Positions 7,792 through 15,581 are shown, numbered from the stretch's first letter. The stretch is 33,358 bases of DNA from JAIBJN01 sp035461525 (GCA_035461525.1 DATHVD010000105.1:1-33358), one strand, 5' to 3'. Program-made: numbers and translations. Notes: a model not told the origin generated them from the letters alone.

Positions 7792-8057
7792 GAGTAGGGG
7801 GCGAGGAGGAGGGGGACGTGGTAGTGGCCCTCGCCGACCTCCACCTCGACCTCGACGCGGCGGAAGAACGGCGAGCGCGGATGGAAGACGAGCCGGTAGA
7901 CGTCGGGCTGCGCGTCGTCGCCGGCGAGGTCGGGGACGCGCCCGTCCTCGTTCGTCTCACGCGCGGCGACCAGCTTCTCGCCGCGGTAGAGCTCGACGCG
8001 TATGCCGCGGGCGGGCTCGCCGCGCTCGGTGTCGAGGACGTGGGTGGAGATGCTCAC
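7767..8057 (-). CDS. uraH: 5-Hydroxyisourate hydrolase (transthyretin-like)
   Basis: A 96-aa protein hydrolysing 5-hydroxyisourate to OHCU. It has the three signatures of the family: the N-terminal ISTHVLDTERGEPA with the catalytic His, YRLVFHPRSPFF in the middle, and the C-terminal YHVPLLLAPYSCAIYRGS ending in the diagnostic YRGS. It lies directly before uraD and uricase, first in this minus-strand operon. GTG 8057 starts at the conserved core. A -10-like TACGAT lies 13 bases upstream and overlaps the -10 of the divergent PLP-enzyme gene. Confidence 0.95.
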   Translation of the reverse strand: MSISTHVLDTERGEPARGIRVELYRGEKLVAARETNEDGRVPDLAGDDAQPDVYRLVFHPRSPFFRRVEVEVEVGEGHYHVPLLLAPYSCAIYRGS

Positions 8058-8069
8058 GGGTCCGCTCGC

Positions 8070-8079
8070 ATCGTATTCT
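8070..8079. promoter_or_regulatory. Divergent overlapping -10 elements, uraH (minus) and PLP enzyme (plus)
   Basis: The plus strand has TATTCT at 8074-8079, and the start predicted seven bases on is the GTG at 8086 itself, implying a leaderless message. The minus strand has TACGAT at 8070-8075, leading towards the uraH GTG at 8057. The two hexamers share bases 8074-8075, so polymerase could probably serve only one direction at a time. No -35 elements are obvious. Confidence 0.5.
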
Positions 8080-8085
8080 TGCGCC

Positions 8086-9375
8086 GTGGACGAGCGCGAG
8101 CGCTTTCTCATCCGCTACGCCGGGTCGTTCGCGCCCGAGCCGGTCGTGCGTGCCGAGGGCGCGTGGATCGAGACTGCCTCCGGCCGGCGCATCCTCGACT
8201 TCACCTCCGGGCAGATCTGCTCCACCCTCGGGCACAACCACCCCCGCATCGCCGCGGCGGTGCGCGAGTCGCTCGACGCGGTCGTGCACCTGAACTCGTG
8301 GATGCTCTCCGAGCCGGTCCTCGCGCTCGCGGAGCGGCTCGCCAAGCTCTTCCCGGCGCCGCTCGACCGCGTCATGCTCCTGAACACCGGCTCGGAGGCG
8401 AACGAGGTCGCGCTCAAGCTGGCCAAGATGCGCACGGGCCGCTTCGAGGTCGCCGGCCTCACGCGCAGCTTCCACGGCCTCCTCTCCGGGATCGCCTCGG
8501 TCAACTTCTCGATGGCGCACTCCGGCTACGGGCCGCTCCTGCCCGGCTCCTTCGCGGTGCCGGCGCCCTACGCCTACCGCTGCCCCGTGCGCCACTGCGA
8601 CGGAGCCTGCGACTGCACGTGCCTCGAGGTCGGCTTCGAGCTCCTCGACCAGCAGTCGGTCGGCTCGCTCTGCGCGTTCGTGGCCGAGCCCGTGCTCTCG
8701 GCCGGCGGGATCATCGTCCCGCCCGACGGCTACTTCAGGCGCGTGCGCGAGCTCTGCGCCGAGCGCGGGATGCTGCTCCTCGTCGACGAGGCCCAGACGG
8801 GCTTCGGGCGCCTGGGGACGATGTTCGGCTTCGAGCACGACGGCGTCGTCCCCGACCTCGTCGCCGTCTCGAAGACGCTCGGTGGCGGCCTGCCGCTCGC
8901 GGCCACGGTGACCACGGCGGCGATCGAGGAGGACTGCTACGAGAAAGGCTTCCTCCACGTCACGTCGCACGTCTCCGACCCGCTCCCGGCGGCCGCCGGG
9001 CTCGCCGTCCTGGACGTGATCGCCGAGGAGGGGCTCGTCGAGCGCGCGTCGGCCCGTGGGGAGCGCATGCTCGCCTGCCTGCGGGAGCTCCAGGCCCGCC
9101 ACGAGTGCGTCGGCGACGTGCGCGGCCGCGGCCTCCTCGTCGGCCTCGAGCTCGTGGAGCATCGCGAGACGAAGGCCCCCGCCGACGCGCTCGGCGCCGC
9201 CGTCACGCGTGAGTGCTTCGACCGCGGCCTCTCCATGAACATCGTGCGCTCCGGCTCGAACGCGAACTGCTTCCGCATCGCCCCGCCGCTGACCGTGACC
9301 GAGGAGGAGATCGACCTTGCCGCCGAGATCCTCGACGCCTCGCTCCGCGCGGTGCGGGAGCCCGCGGCCGCCTAG
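8086..9375 (+). CDS. Class III aminotransferase, 2,2-dialkylglycine decarboxylase-like
   Basis: A 429-aa PLP enzyme. From memory it follows Burkholderia dialkylglycine decarboxylase (decarboxylation-dependent transamination to pyruvate) over its whole length: ILDFTSGQ with Gln43, LLNTGSEANEVALKLAK, FVAEPVLSAGGIIVPPDGY, LLVDEAQTGFGRLGTMF, SKTLGGGLPLA with PLP Lys263, THVSDPLPAA-type, and FRIAPPLTVTEEEIDL with carboxylate-binding Arg397. Retention of the active-site Gln and C-terminal Arg favours that branch over ordinary omega-transaminases. It carries a cysteine-rich insertion (Cys166, 171, 175, 177, 179) at a place where the Burkholderia enzyme, as I recall it, has none. GTG 8086 is chosen by homology and the leaderless promoter spacing. 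Exact substrate is uncertain. Confidence 0.82.
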   Translation: MDERERFLIRYAGSFAPEPVVRAEGAWIETASGRRILDFTSGQICSTLGHNHPRIAAAVRESLDAVVHLNSWMLSEPVLALAERLAKLFPAPLDRVMLLNTGSEANEVALKLAKMRTGRFEVAGLTRSFHGLLSGIASVNFSMAHSGYGPLLPGSFAVPAPYAYRCPVRHCDGACDCTCLEVGFELLDQQSVGSLCAFVAEPVLSAGGIIVPPDGYFRRVRELCAERGMLLLVDEAQTGFGRLGTMFGFEHDGVVPDLVAVSKTLGGGLPLAATVTTAAIEEDCYEKGFLHVTSHVSDPLPAAAGLAVLDVIAEEGLVERASARGERMLACLRELQARHECVGDVRGRGLLVGLELVEHRETKAPADALGAAVTRECFDRGLSMNIVRSGSNANCFRIAPPLTVTEEEIDLAAEILDASLRAVREPAAA

Positions 9376-9401
9376 CCGCGCGGGCGGTCCGCTCCTCCGG
9401 C

Positions 9402-9407
9402 TACGGT
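9402..9407 (+). promoter_or_regulatory. Possible -10 TACGGT for the 58-aa gene
   Basis: TACGGT sits in GCTACGGTGTG. The identical 11-mer occurs again at 26870-26880 ahead of the metallophosphoesterase. Both would give leaders of about 40-60 nt before an ATG. Weak evidence, based on sequence match only. Confidence 0.3.
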
Positions 9408-9454
9408 GTGAGTCCCGAGACGCGTTCCGGGGCGGCGACGGAAAGGGGCTGCGG

Positions 9455-9631
9455 ATGGGCTCGAGCTCGAAGCGACAGACGACGATGGCCAAGTTCGCGC
9501 GCGAGCGGGCGCTCCAGGAGAAGCGCGAGCGCAAGCAACAGAAGAAGGAAGCGCGCAAGCAGGCGGCGGCCGAGGAGAAGGCCGCCGAGCAGGGCGAGGG
9601 CGCTCCTGACGACGAGCAGCCCGCCGGCTAA
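9455..9631 (+). CDS. Small highly charged conserved-type protein (58 aa)
   Basis: A 58-aa protein beginning MGSSSKRQTTMAKFARER, followed by a Lys/Arg/Glu-rich helix (residues about 12-45) with REKRERKQQKKEARKQ character and an acidic, Gly/Pro tail. Such a sequence should form a single charged helix. I recall similar short proteins in actinobacterial genomes but know of no function. The ATG at 9455 has GAAAGGGG about six bases upstream. It ends tail-to-tail with the 8-oxoguanine deaminase gene, the two stop codons sharing CTAA at 9628-9631. Real coding is supported by the ribosome-binding site and composition distinct from the antisense frames. Confidence 0.72.
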   Translation: MGSSSKRQTTMAKFARERALQEKRERKQQKKEARKQAAAEEKAAEQGEGAPDDEQPAG

Positions 9632-10959
9632 TCGAGGAAGCGCGCCGCCTGGACGCGGTGCTCGGCGGCGATCTCGCGCTCGTCCGCGCGCACAAGGCGG
9701 CCCTCGAGGACGGCGGCCTCGCCGCCGACGTAGAGCCGCTCGACGCGGTGCGGGCCGGAGAGGACGAGGCCGGCGAGCGGGTCGTCGGCGCCGCCGAGCT
9801 CGAGCCCGTCCAGCGACCAGACGGCGAAGTCGGCGCACTTCCGGGGCTCGAGCGAGCCGAGGTCCCGGCGTCCCAGCACCGCCGCGCCGCCGCGCGTCCC
9901 CAGGCGCAGCGCCTCGCGCACGGTCATCGCCCCCGGCCCGCCGCGGCCGCGCGCGACCAGGAGCGCCTGCTTCACCTCGAAGGCGAGGTCGCTGCGCTCG
10001 TTCGAGGCCGAGCCGTCCACCCCGAGGCCGACGGGGACGCCGGCGTCGAGCAGCGCCCGCACCGGCGCCACCCCGGCGCCGAGGCGCAGGTTCGACGTCG
10101 GGCAGTGGGCGACGCCCGTCCCGGCCGCGCCGAAGGCGCTGACGTCCTCTGCGGAGAGGTGCACGCAGTGCGCGCACCAGACGTCGCCGGCGAGCCAGCC
10201 CAGCTGCTCCAGGTACTCGACGGGCCGGCAGCCGAAGAGGCCGCGACAGTACTCCTCCTCCTCGACCGTCTCGGCCAGGTGCGTGTGCAGGCGCAGCCCG
10301 AGCCGCCGCGCGAGCGCCGCCGACTCCCGCATGAGGCGCTTCGAGGCGGAGAAGGGCGAGCAGGGCGCCACCGCGATCTGCGTCCACGCGCCTGGGCCCT
10401 CCTCGTGGAGGGCGAAGAGGCCCTCCGTGTCGGCGAGGACGGCATCCATGTCCTCGACCAGGTCGTCCGGCGGGAGCCCGCCCTCCGACTCGCCTACGTC
10501 CATCGACCCGCGCGAGGCGACGATGCGGACGCCGAGCTCGCGCGCCGCCTCGATCTCGGCCTCGACGAGCCCGGCCCGCCCGGGCGGGAACACGTAGTGG
10601 TGGTCGAACGCCGTCGTGCAGCCGGCGAGCGCCAGCTCGGCGAGCCCGGTGCGCGCGGCCGCGCGCACCGCGTCGGCGTCGAGCCGCGCCCAGAGCGGGT
10701 AGAGCGCGCGCAGCCAGGTGAAGAGGTCGGCCTCCTGCGCCCGAGTGCGAGTCAGGGTCTGGCACAGGTGGTGGTGCGCGTTCACGAGGCCGGGCGTGAC
10801 GAGCCGGCCCGCGAGGTTCTCGAAGTGCTCCGCGATCGGCTGCGGCCCCTCGCCGACCTCGACCACGAAGCCGTCGTCGACGAGGATCCAGCCGTTGGGG
10901 AGCTCGGTGCCGGCGTCGTCGCCGACGACGACGTACGCGTTCGAGAAGAGCGTTCGCAC
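9628..10959 (-). CDS. 8-Oxoguanine deaminase, amidohydrolase superfamily
   Basis: A 443-aa metal-dependent deaminase converting 8-oxoguanine to urate. Full amidohydrolase set: NAHHHLCQTLTR (metal His62 and His64), CTTAFDHHYVFP, LHTHLAETVEEEEY, WCAHCVHLSAED, CPTSNLRLG and GLGVDGSASNERSD with the late Asp. The SRGSMDVGESEGGLPPDD block and ADFAVWSLDGLELGGADDPL tail match 8-oxoguanine deaminases as I recall them (Pseudomonas PA0142 type) better than guanine deaminase or atrazine chlorohydrolase. Its product is the substrate of the nearby uricase. GTG 10959 begins the conserved N-terminus; only 20 bases separate it from the divergent ppc start. Confidence 0.88.
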   Translation of the reverse strand: MRTLFSNAYVVVGDDAGTELPNGWILVDDGFVVEVGEGPQPIAEHFENLAGRLVTPGLVNAHHHLCQTLTRTRAQEADLFTWLRALYPLWARLDADAVRAAARTGLAELALAGCTTAFDHHYVFPPGRAGLVEAEIEAARELGVRIVASRGSMDVGESEGGLPPDDLVEDMDAVLADTEGLFALHEEGPGAWTQIAVAPCSPFSASKRLMRESAALARRLGLRLHTHLAETVEEEEYCRGLFGCRPVEYLEQLGWLAGDVWCAHCVHLSAEDVSAFGAAGTGVAHCPTSNLRLGAGVAPVRALLDAGVPVGLGVDGSASNERSDLAFEVKQALLVARGRGGPGAMTVREALRLGTRGGAAVLGRRDLGSLEPRKCADFAVWSLDGLELGGADDPLAGLVLSGPHRVERLYVGGEAAVLEGRLVRADEREIAAEHRVQAARFLD

Positions 10960-10965
10960 CCCGCG

Positions 10966-10971
10966 TAATCT
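10966..10971 (+). promoter_or_regulatory. -10 element TAATCT for ppc, near-leaderless
   Basis: TAATCT ends nine bases before the ppc GTG (10980), so the message would have zero to two leader bases. It lies in the 20-bp gap between divergent starts. A minus-strand GAGATT overlaps it and could serve the deaminase gene. Confidence 0.4.
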
Positions 10972-10979
10972 CTCACGTC

Positions 10980-13445
10980 GTGACGACCGACGCGCCACTG
11001 CGCCGCGACGTCCGCCTGCTCGGCGACCTCCTCGGCCGCGTGATCGTCGAGCAGGAGGGCCCGGAGCTGCTCACGCTCGAGGAGGAGATCCGCCTCCTCT
11101 CGCGCCGCGCGCGCGAGAGCGGCGAGCCCGGGCTGCGGGCGCGGCTTGCGGAAACGGTCGCCGGCCTCAACCTCGCCCGGCAGACAACGATCCTGCGCGC
11201 GTTCACGCTCTACTTCCAGCTCGCCAACCTCGCCGAGCAGCACCACCGCGTCCGCCGCCGCCGGGACGCGGAGCGGGAGGGCCGCCCACCGCGCGAGTCT
11301 CTCGCCGAGGCCTTCGTACACGTCCGGGGCGCCGGGATTTCCGAGGACGAGCTCCGCGAGGCTGCGGGCCACGTCTCCCTCGAACTCGTCCTCACCGCCC
11401 ACCCGACGGAGGCGACGCGGCGCACGATCCTGGCCGCGCACGTCCGCCTCGCGGGGCTCCTCGACGCGCTCGACGCCGGCGAGGACGTGGCCGAGCGGGC
11501 CGCGGAGGAGATCACGATCCTCTGGCAGACCGACGAGGTGCGCCACGAGCGGCCGCGCGTCGTCGACGAGATCCGCCACGGCCTCTGGTTCTTCGAGCAG
11601 AGCCTCGTGGCTGTCGCAGAGCGGCTCCTCGGCGCGTACCGTGAGGCCCTCCCGGACGCGCCGCGGCCGCTCTCCTTCGGGAGCTGGATCGGCGGCGACA
11701 TGGACGGAAACCCCGCCGCCGGGCCCGAGACGATCCGCGAGGCCCTCGAGCGCGCGCGGACGCTCGCCCTCGCCCGTTATCGCGCGGAGGTACGGGAGCT
11801 CGCCGCCGCGCTCGGGCTCACGACCACGCTCGTCGAGGTCTCGCAGGAGCTCGTGGACTCGATCACCCGCGACGAGCGCGAGCTGGCGGACTATGCGGCC
11901 GCGATCGGGGAGCAGAATCGCGACGAGCCCTATCGCCGCAAGCTCAGCTTCGTCTGGCAGCGGCTCGGGAGCGAGGGCTACGCGGGCCCGGAGGCGCTCG
12001 CCGCCGACCTCGCCCTCCTCGACCGCAGCCTGCGCGCGCACGGCGGCGCGCGGATCGCGGACGGCCGACTCGCGGCGCTGCGGCGGCGCGTCGAGCTCTT
12101 CGGCTTCCACGTCGCCAAGCTCGACGTCAGGCTGCACGCGGGCGAGCTGCGGGAAGGGAGCGAGCGTGCGCGGGACGCGTTCCGCGCCGTCGCCGCGCTG
12201 CAGGAGCGACACGGCCCCGCCGCGCTCGACACGGCGATCGTCTCGGGGACGGAATCCGCGGAGGACGTCCTCGCCCTCCTCGGCCTGGCCGAGGACGCGG
12301 GCGCGCGGATCTCGCCGGTGCCGCTCTTCGAGACCATCCACGACCTCCGCGAGGCGCCCGGAATCGTGGCCGCGCTCCTCGACGAGCCCCGCCTCGCCCG
12401 CATCGTCGAGGAGCGTGGGCGCCGGCTCGAGGTGATGGTCGGCTACTCCGACTCCGGCAAGGACGGCGGCTACCTGACGGCGCAGTGGGAGATCCACCGG
12501 GCGCAGGAGCGGCTCGCGGCGCTCGCCTCCGAGCGCGGGATCGAGCTGACGATCTTCCATGGCCGCGGCGGCTCGACCGGCCGCGGGGGCGGCCCGACGC
12601 ACGCGGCGATCCTCGCGCAGCCGCCCGGCCACCCGCCGGGCCGGCTGAAGCTGACCGAGCAGGGCGAGACCGTCTCCTTCAAGTACGGGCTTCCCGGGCT
12701 CGCCTACCGCAACCTCGAGGCGGCGCTCGCCGCGACGCTCCTGGCCGCGTTCCCGGAGACCGTAGGCGTCATGGCGCCCGACGGCGCGCGCGAGACCGTG
12801 GAGAAGCTCTCCAGTCGCGCCTTCGCCGCCTACCGCGGGCTCGTCTGGGAGGACGAGCGCTTCGTCCCCTTCTTCCGCCAGTTCACGCCGATCGACGAGC
12901 TCGCGCTGCTCGAGATCGGCTCCCGCCCCGCGCGGCGGCCGGAGAGCGAGGCGTACCTCGGCTCGCTCCGCGCGATCCCATGGGTCTTCGCCTGGACGCA
13001 GAACCGCTGCATCCTCCCGGCGTGGTTCGGCTGCGGGACGGCGTTCGCCGGCGCGGACGTCGGGGAGCTGCGTCGCCTCTACCGCGGCTGGGCGTTCTTC
13101 CGCTCGCTCGTCGAGAACCTCGAGATGGCCCTCGCCAAGTCGAGCCTCGAGATCGCCGCCGGGTACCTGCCGCTCGTCGAGGACGCGGCCCTCTGGGAGC
13201 CGATCCGCACCGAGCACGCGCGCACGGTCGAGGCGGTGCTCACGATCGTGGAGGCGCGCGAGCTTCTCGACCGCCACCCGGTTTTGCAGCGCTCGATCCG
13301 GCTCCGCAATCCGTACGTGGATCCCATGAACGCGATCCAGGTCGAGCTCCTGCGCCGCTGGCGCGAGACGGGCGACGAGGAGGTCAAGCGCCCGTTGCTG
13401 CGCTCGATCGCGGGGGTCGCGGCGGCGCTCCGGAACACCGGCTAG
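10980..13445 (+). CDS. ppc: Phosphoenolpyruvate carboxylase
   Basis: An 821-aa enzyme forming oxaloacetate from PEP and bicarbonate, an anaplerotic step. All catalytic blocks are present: VLTAHPTEATRRT (catalytic His141), GSWIGGDMDGNP, MVGYSDSGKDGGYL, FHGRGGSTGRGGGPTH (the mobile loop), LTEQGE, and the invariant C-terminal RNTG. The protein is shorter than the 880-930 aa typical of proteobacterial enzymes. The GTG at 10980 follows a -10 element almost directly. The stop TAG (13443-13445) shares CTAG with the stop of the convergent VWA gene. Its placement between purine and CO-oxidation genes looks incidental unless shown otherwise. Confidence 0.95.
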   Translation: MTTDAPLRRDVRLLGDLLGRVIVEQEGPELLTLEEEIRLLSRRARESGEPGLRARLAETVAGLNLARQTTILRAFTLYFQLANLAEQHHRVRRRRDAEREGRPPRESLAEAFVHVRGAGISEDELREAAGHVSLELVLTAHPTEATRRTILAAHVRLAGLLDALDAGEDVAERAAEEITILWQTDEVRHERPRVVDEIRHGLWFFEQSLVAVAERLLGAYREALPDAPRPLSFGSWIGGDMDGNPAAGPETIREALERARTLALARYRAEVRELAAALGLTTTLVEVSQELVDSITRDERELADYAAAIGEQNRDEPYRRKLSFVWQRLGSEGYAGPEALAADLALLDRSLRAHGGARIADGRLAALRRRVELFGFHVAKLDVRLHAGELREGSERARDAFRAVAALQERHGPAALDTAIVSGTESAEDVLALLGLAEDAGARISPVPLFETIHDLREAPGIVAALLDEPRLARIVEERGRRLEVMVGYSDSGKDGGYLTAQWEIHRAQERLAALASERGIELTIFHGRGGSTGRGGGPTHAAILAQPPGHPPGRLKLTEQGETVSFKYGLPGLAYRNLEAALAATLLAAFPETVGVMAPDGARETVEKLSSRAFAAYRGLVWEDERFVPFFRQFTPIDELALLEIGSRPARRPESEAYLGSLRAIPWVFAWTQNRCILPAWFGCGTAFAGADVGELRRLYRGWAFFRSLVENLEMALAKSSLEIAAGYLPLVEDAALWEPIRTEHARTVEAVLTIVEARELLDRHPVLQRSIRLRNPYVDPMNAIQVELLRRWRETGDEEVKRPLLRSIAGVAAALRNTG

Positions 13446-14485
13446 ACCTCCCGCGTCAGCGCCGCCGCGACCTCCTCCAGGCTCGCGAGCGAGTGGCCGC
13501 TCGCGAAGTCGTCCACGTGGGGGAGGGAGGCCTTCATCCCGCGGGCGAGCGGCTCGTAGGCCGGGTCCTCCTTGAGCGGGTTCAGCCAGACGACGCGGTG
13601 CGCGAGCCGGTGGAGGCGCGCCATCTGCTCGGCGAGGAGCTCGGGGTCGCCCACCTCGAGGCCGTCGGAGCAGATGACGACGACCGCGCCCCGCGCGAGC
13701 CCCGCGTGGCCGTGCTCGTCGAGGAAGCGCTTGAGGCTCTCGCCGATGCGCGTGCCGCCGTCCCAGTCCACGACCTCCTCGGCGGCGCGGCGGAGCGCCT
13801 CGTCGGGGTCGGAGCCCTCGAGCTGCCGCGTGACGCGGGTGAGGCGCGTGCCGAAGCAGAACGCCTCCCAGCGGCGGTCGGACCGGAGGGCGGCGTGCGC
13901 GAACATGACGAGCGCGCGCGAGTAGGCGTCCATCGAGCCGGAGACGTCGAGGAGGAGGATCAGCCGCCGCGTGCGCTTCCGGCGCCGCCGCCACGCGCGC
14001 TCGAGCGGCTCGCCGCCGGTGCGGAACGAGCGGCGGAGCGTGCGGCGAAGGTCGGGCATGCCGGCGCGGGCCGACTCGCGCCGGCGCGTCCGCCGCAGCG
14101 GGATGGAGAGGTCGATGCGGCTCATCAGCTCGGCGAGCTGCGAGAGCTCCTCGCGGCTGCAGCGCGCGAAGCTCTTCTCCCGCAGGAGCTCGACGTGGCT
14201 CGCGAGCCCGACCGACTCCTCCGTCTCCATCTCCACCCTCACGCGCAGCGGCGGCCCCGCCGCGGGCACGGGCGGCCCGAAGAAGCGCCCGAAGACGGCG
14301 TCGTAGACGGGGATCTGCTCGGGCCGGGAGACGACGGTCGCCCGCCCGGCCCAGTAGAGGTCGCCGGGCTCGAGGAGCGCCGCCGCGCGGCAGAGCTCCG
14401 CGACGCGGTCGGGCCCGACGGCCAGCCCCTCGGCGCGAAGCGCGCGCCCGAAGCGGACGAGCGTGGCGTGGGCATCGGAGCTCAT
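13442..14485 (-). CDS. coxE: CoxE-like VWA-domain protein
   Basis: A 347-aa protein of the VWA-containing CoxE family. The N-terminal half is helical and basic. The VWA domain starts at about residue 173 with LILLLDVSGSMDAYSR, a complete MIDAS motif (Asp180, Ser182, Ser184), followed by FGTRLTRVTR, WDGGTRIGESL (MIDAS Thr) and VVVICSDGLEVGD (MIDAS Asp). CoxE works with the MoxR-type ATPase CoxD in maturation of CO dehydrogenase; a matching ATPase is encoded two genes upstream on this strand, with the cox operon beyond. The ATG at 14485 has GACAAT at leaderless spacing. It is convergent with ppc. Confidence 0.85.
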   Translation of the reverse strand: MSSDAHATLVRFGRALRAEGLAVGPDRVAELCRAAALLEPGDLYWAGRATVVSRPEQIPVYDAVFGRFFGPPVPAAGPPLRVRVEMETEESVGLASHVELLREKSFARCSREELSQLAELMSRIDLSIPLRRTRRRESARAGMPDLRRTLRRSFRTGGEPLERAWRRRRKRTRRLILLLDVSGSMDAYSRALVMFAHAALRSDRRWEAFCFGTRLTRVTRQLEGSDPDEALRRAAEEVVDWDGGTRIGESLKRFLDEHGHAGLARGAVVVICSDGLEVGDPELLAEQMARLHRLAHRVVWLNPLKEDPAYEPLARGMKASLPHVDDFASGHSLASLEEVAAALTREV

Positions 14486-14491
14486 GCCGTC

Positions 14492-14497
14492 ATTGTC
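14492..14497 (-). promoter_or_regulatory. -10-like GACAAT for coxE, leaderless
   Basis: On the minus strand GACAATGACGGC precedes ATG, and the predicted start falls on the A of ATG 14485. The same GACAATGAC string precedes the 98-aa gene at 26543. It deviates from TANNNT at the first base, so it is supported mainly by recurrence and spacing. Confidence 0.4.
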
Positions 14498-14522
14498 GCC
14501 CGCGCCGGTCCCTGAGCAGCCG

Positions 14523-15569
14523 CTACGAGATGAAGATCGGCGCGTGCAGCGGCACGCGCTCGTAGAGGTCCTTCACGTCGCGGACCGTCATGCGGACGCA
14601 GCCGTGCGAGGCGGCGGTGCCGATGGACGCGTCGTCCGCGGTGCCGTGGATGCCGGCGCCGTCCCAGAAGCCCAGCCAGCGGGCCTTGATCGGGTTTCTC
14701 GGGTCGCCCGCCGGGATCACCTTGCCGGCGAGGTCTCCCGCCCAGGGGCGGTTCGGGACGTACCAGGCCGGGTCGGCGGCCTTGCTCTCGATCTCGTACT
14801 CGCCGGCGGGCGTGTCGAATCCGGCGGCCCCGATGCCGACGCGGTAGGTCTTGGCGAGCTCCCCGTCCACGAAGAGGCGGAGCTGCGTGCGGCTGCGGCT
14901 GACGGCGACGACGGTGCCGTAACGCTCTCGCAGCTCCTTCGTGGTCACCTTCGGGCGCAGGACGCGGACGGGAACCTCGAGCGCCCGGGGCTCCTCCGGG
15001 ATCGTCAGCGCGGCGACGACCGCGTCGCGGAGCTGGGGCTTCCTGACGGCGAGGCCGGCGCGAGAGGGCGTGATCTCGACGCCGGAGAAGGACACCGAGC
15101 TCTCGGCCTCGCGCACCGGGCGGTCGAGCTCCCGCCCGATGCCGGCGAGGACGTTCTCGACGGCGTCGCGGTCGAAGGTCACGCGGAGCGAGGAGTCGAG
15201 CGCGACGCCCCCTCCGGTCAGATCGCGGTAGGCGCGCGTGATGAAGTTCCCCTCCCGGCTCTCGGCCAGCGCCCGTGGGACCAGCGTGTCGAGGTTCGTG
15301 CGGAGGCGCACCAAGCCCGGGTCGACGACGAACCGGCGCTCGCCGTGCGTGAGCGTGAGCGGCCGCTCGAGGCGGCGGGCAACCTCCCGCTCCAGGACGG
15401 CCTCGGCCTCGCTCGCGGTCATGCCGCCCACGTCGATCCCCGCGAGTGTGATGCCTTCGGCGACGCGGTCGGCGTTCGAGGCGTCGTAGCGGTGCAGTGC
15501 GGCGGCGCCCGACCCTGCCAGGACGGCGGCGAGGACGAGAATGACGGGAAGCGTCCTGCGTACGCGGAT
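14523..15569 (-). CDS. L,D-transpeptidase (YkuD) with N-terminal signal and peptidoglycan-binding-like region; probable ATC start
   Basis: An exported cell-wall cross-linking enzyme. The YkuD domain occupies the C-terminal third: VVAVSRSRTQLRLFVDGEL, GFDTPAGEYEI, GIHGTADD (His308) and SHGCVRM with catalytic Cys324. The middle resembles the repeat seen in VanW/YkuD-linked proteins (ITLAGIDVGGMTASEAEAVL). An annotator would find the first ATG or GTG at 15422 or 15431, but the reading frame continues upstream into an obvious signal segment: RVRRTLPVILVLAAVLAGSG. Between the in-frame TAA at 15581-15579 and 15431 there is no ATG, GTG or TTG. The only start placed ahead of the signal segment is ATC at 15569, exactly where a TAAGGT promoter predicts the transcript begins. 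The product would be 348 aa. Confidence 0.85.
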   Translation of the reverse strand: MRVRRTLPVILVLAAVLAGSGAAALHRYDASNADRVAEGITLAGIDVGGMTASEAEAVLEREVARRLERPLTLTHGERRFVVDPGLVRLRTNLDTLVPRALAESREGNFITRAYRDLTGGGVALDSSLRVTFDRDAVENVLAGIGRELDRPVREAESSVSFSGVEITPSRAGLAVRKPQLRDAVVAALTIPEEPRALEVPVRVLRPKVTTKELRERYGTVVAVSRSRTQLRLFVDGELAKTYRVGIGAAGFDTPAGEYEIESKAADPAWYVPNRPWAGDLAGKVIPAGDPRNPIKARWLGFWDGAGIHGTADDASIGTAASHGCVRMTVRDVKDLYERVPLHAPIFIS

Positions 15570-15575
15570 CCCGAA

Positions 15576-15581
15576 ACCTTA
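15576..15581 (-). promoter_or_regulatory. -10 element TAAGGT for the L,D-transpeptidase
   Basis: Minus-strand TAAGGT followed by six bases then ATC at 15569. It lies in the 25-bp gap after the moxR stop. The spacing equals that of six other starts in this window. Confidence 0.45.

Noticed and set aside
10782..13994. Long minus-strand open frame of 1070 codons
   Set aside because: Shadow of ppc and a neighbouring frame of the VWA gene; no family features.
14523..15431. L,D-transpeptidase starting at the first GTG or ATG (15431/15422)
   Set aside because: This removes an obvious in-frame signal peptide and part of the next conserved block.
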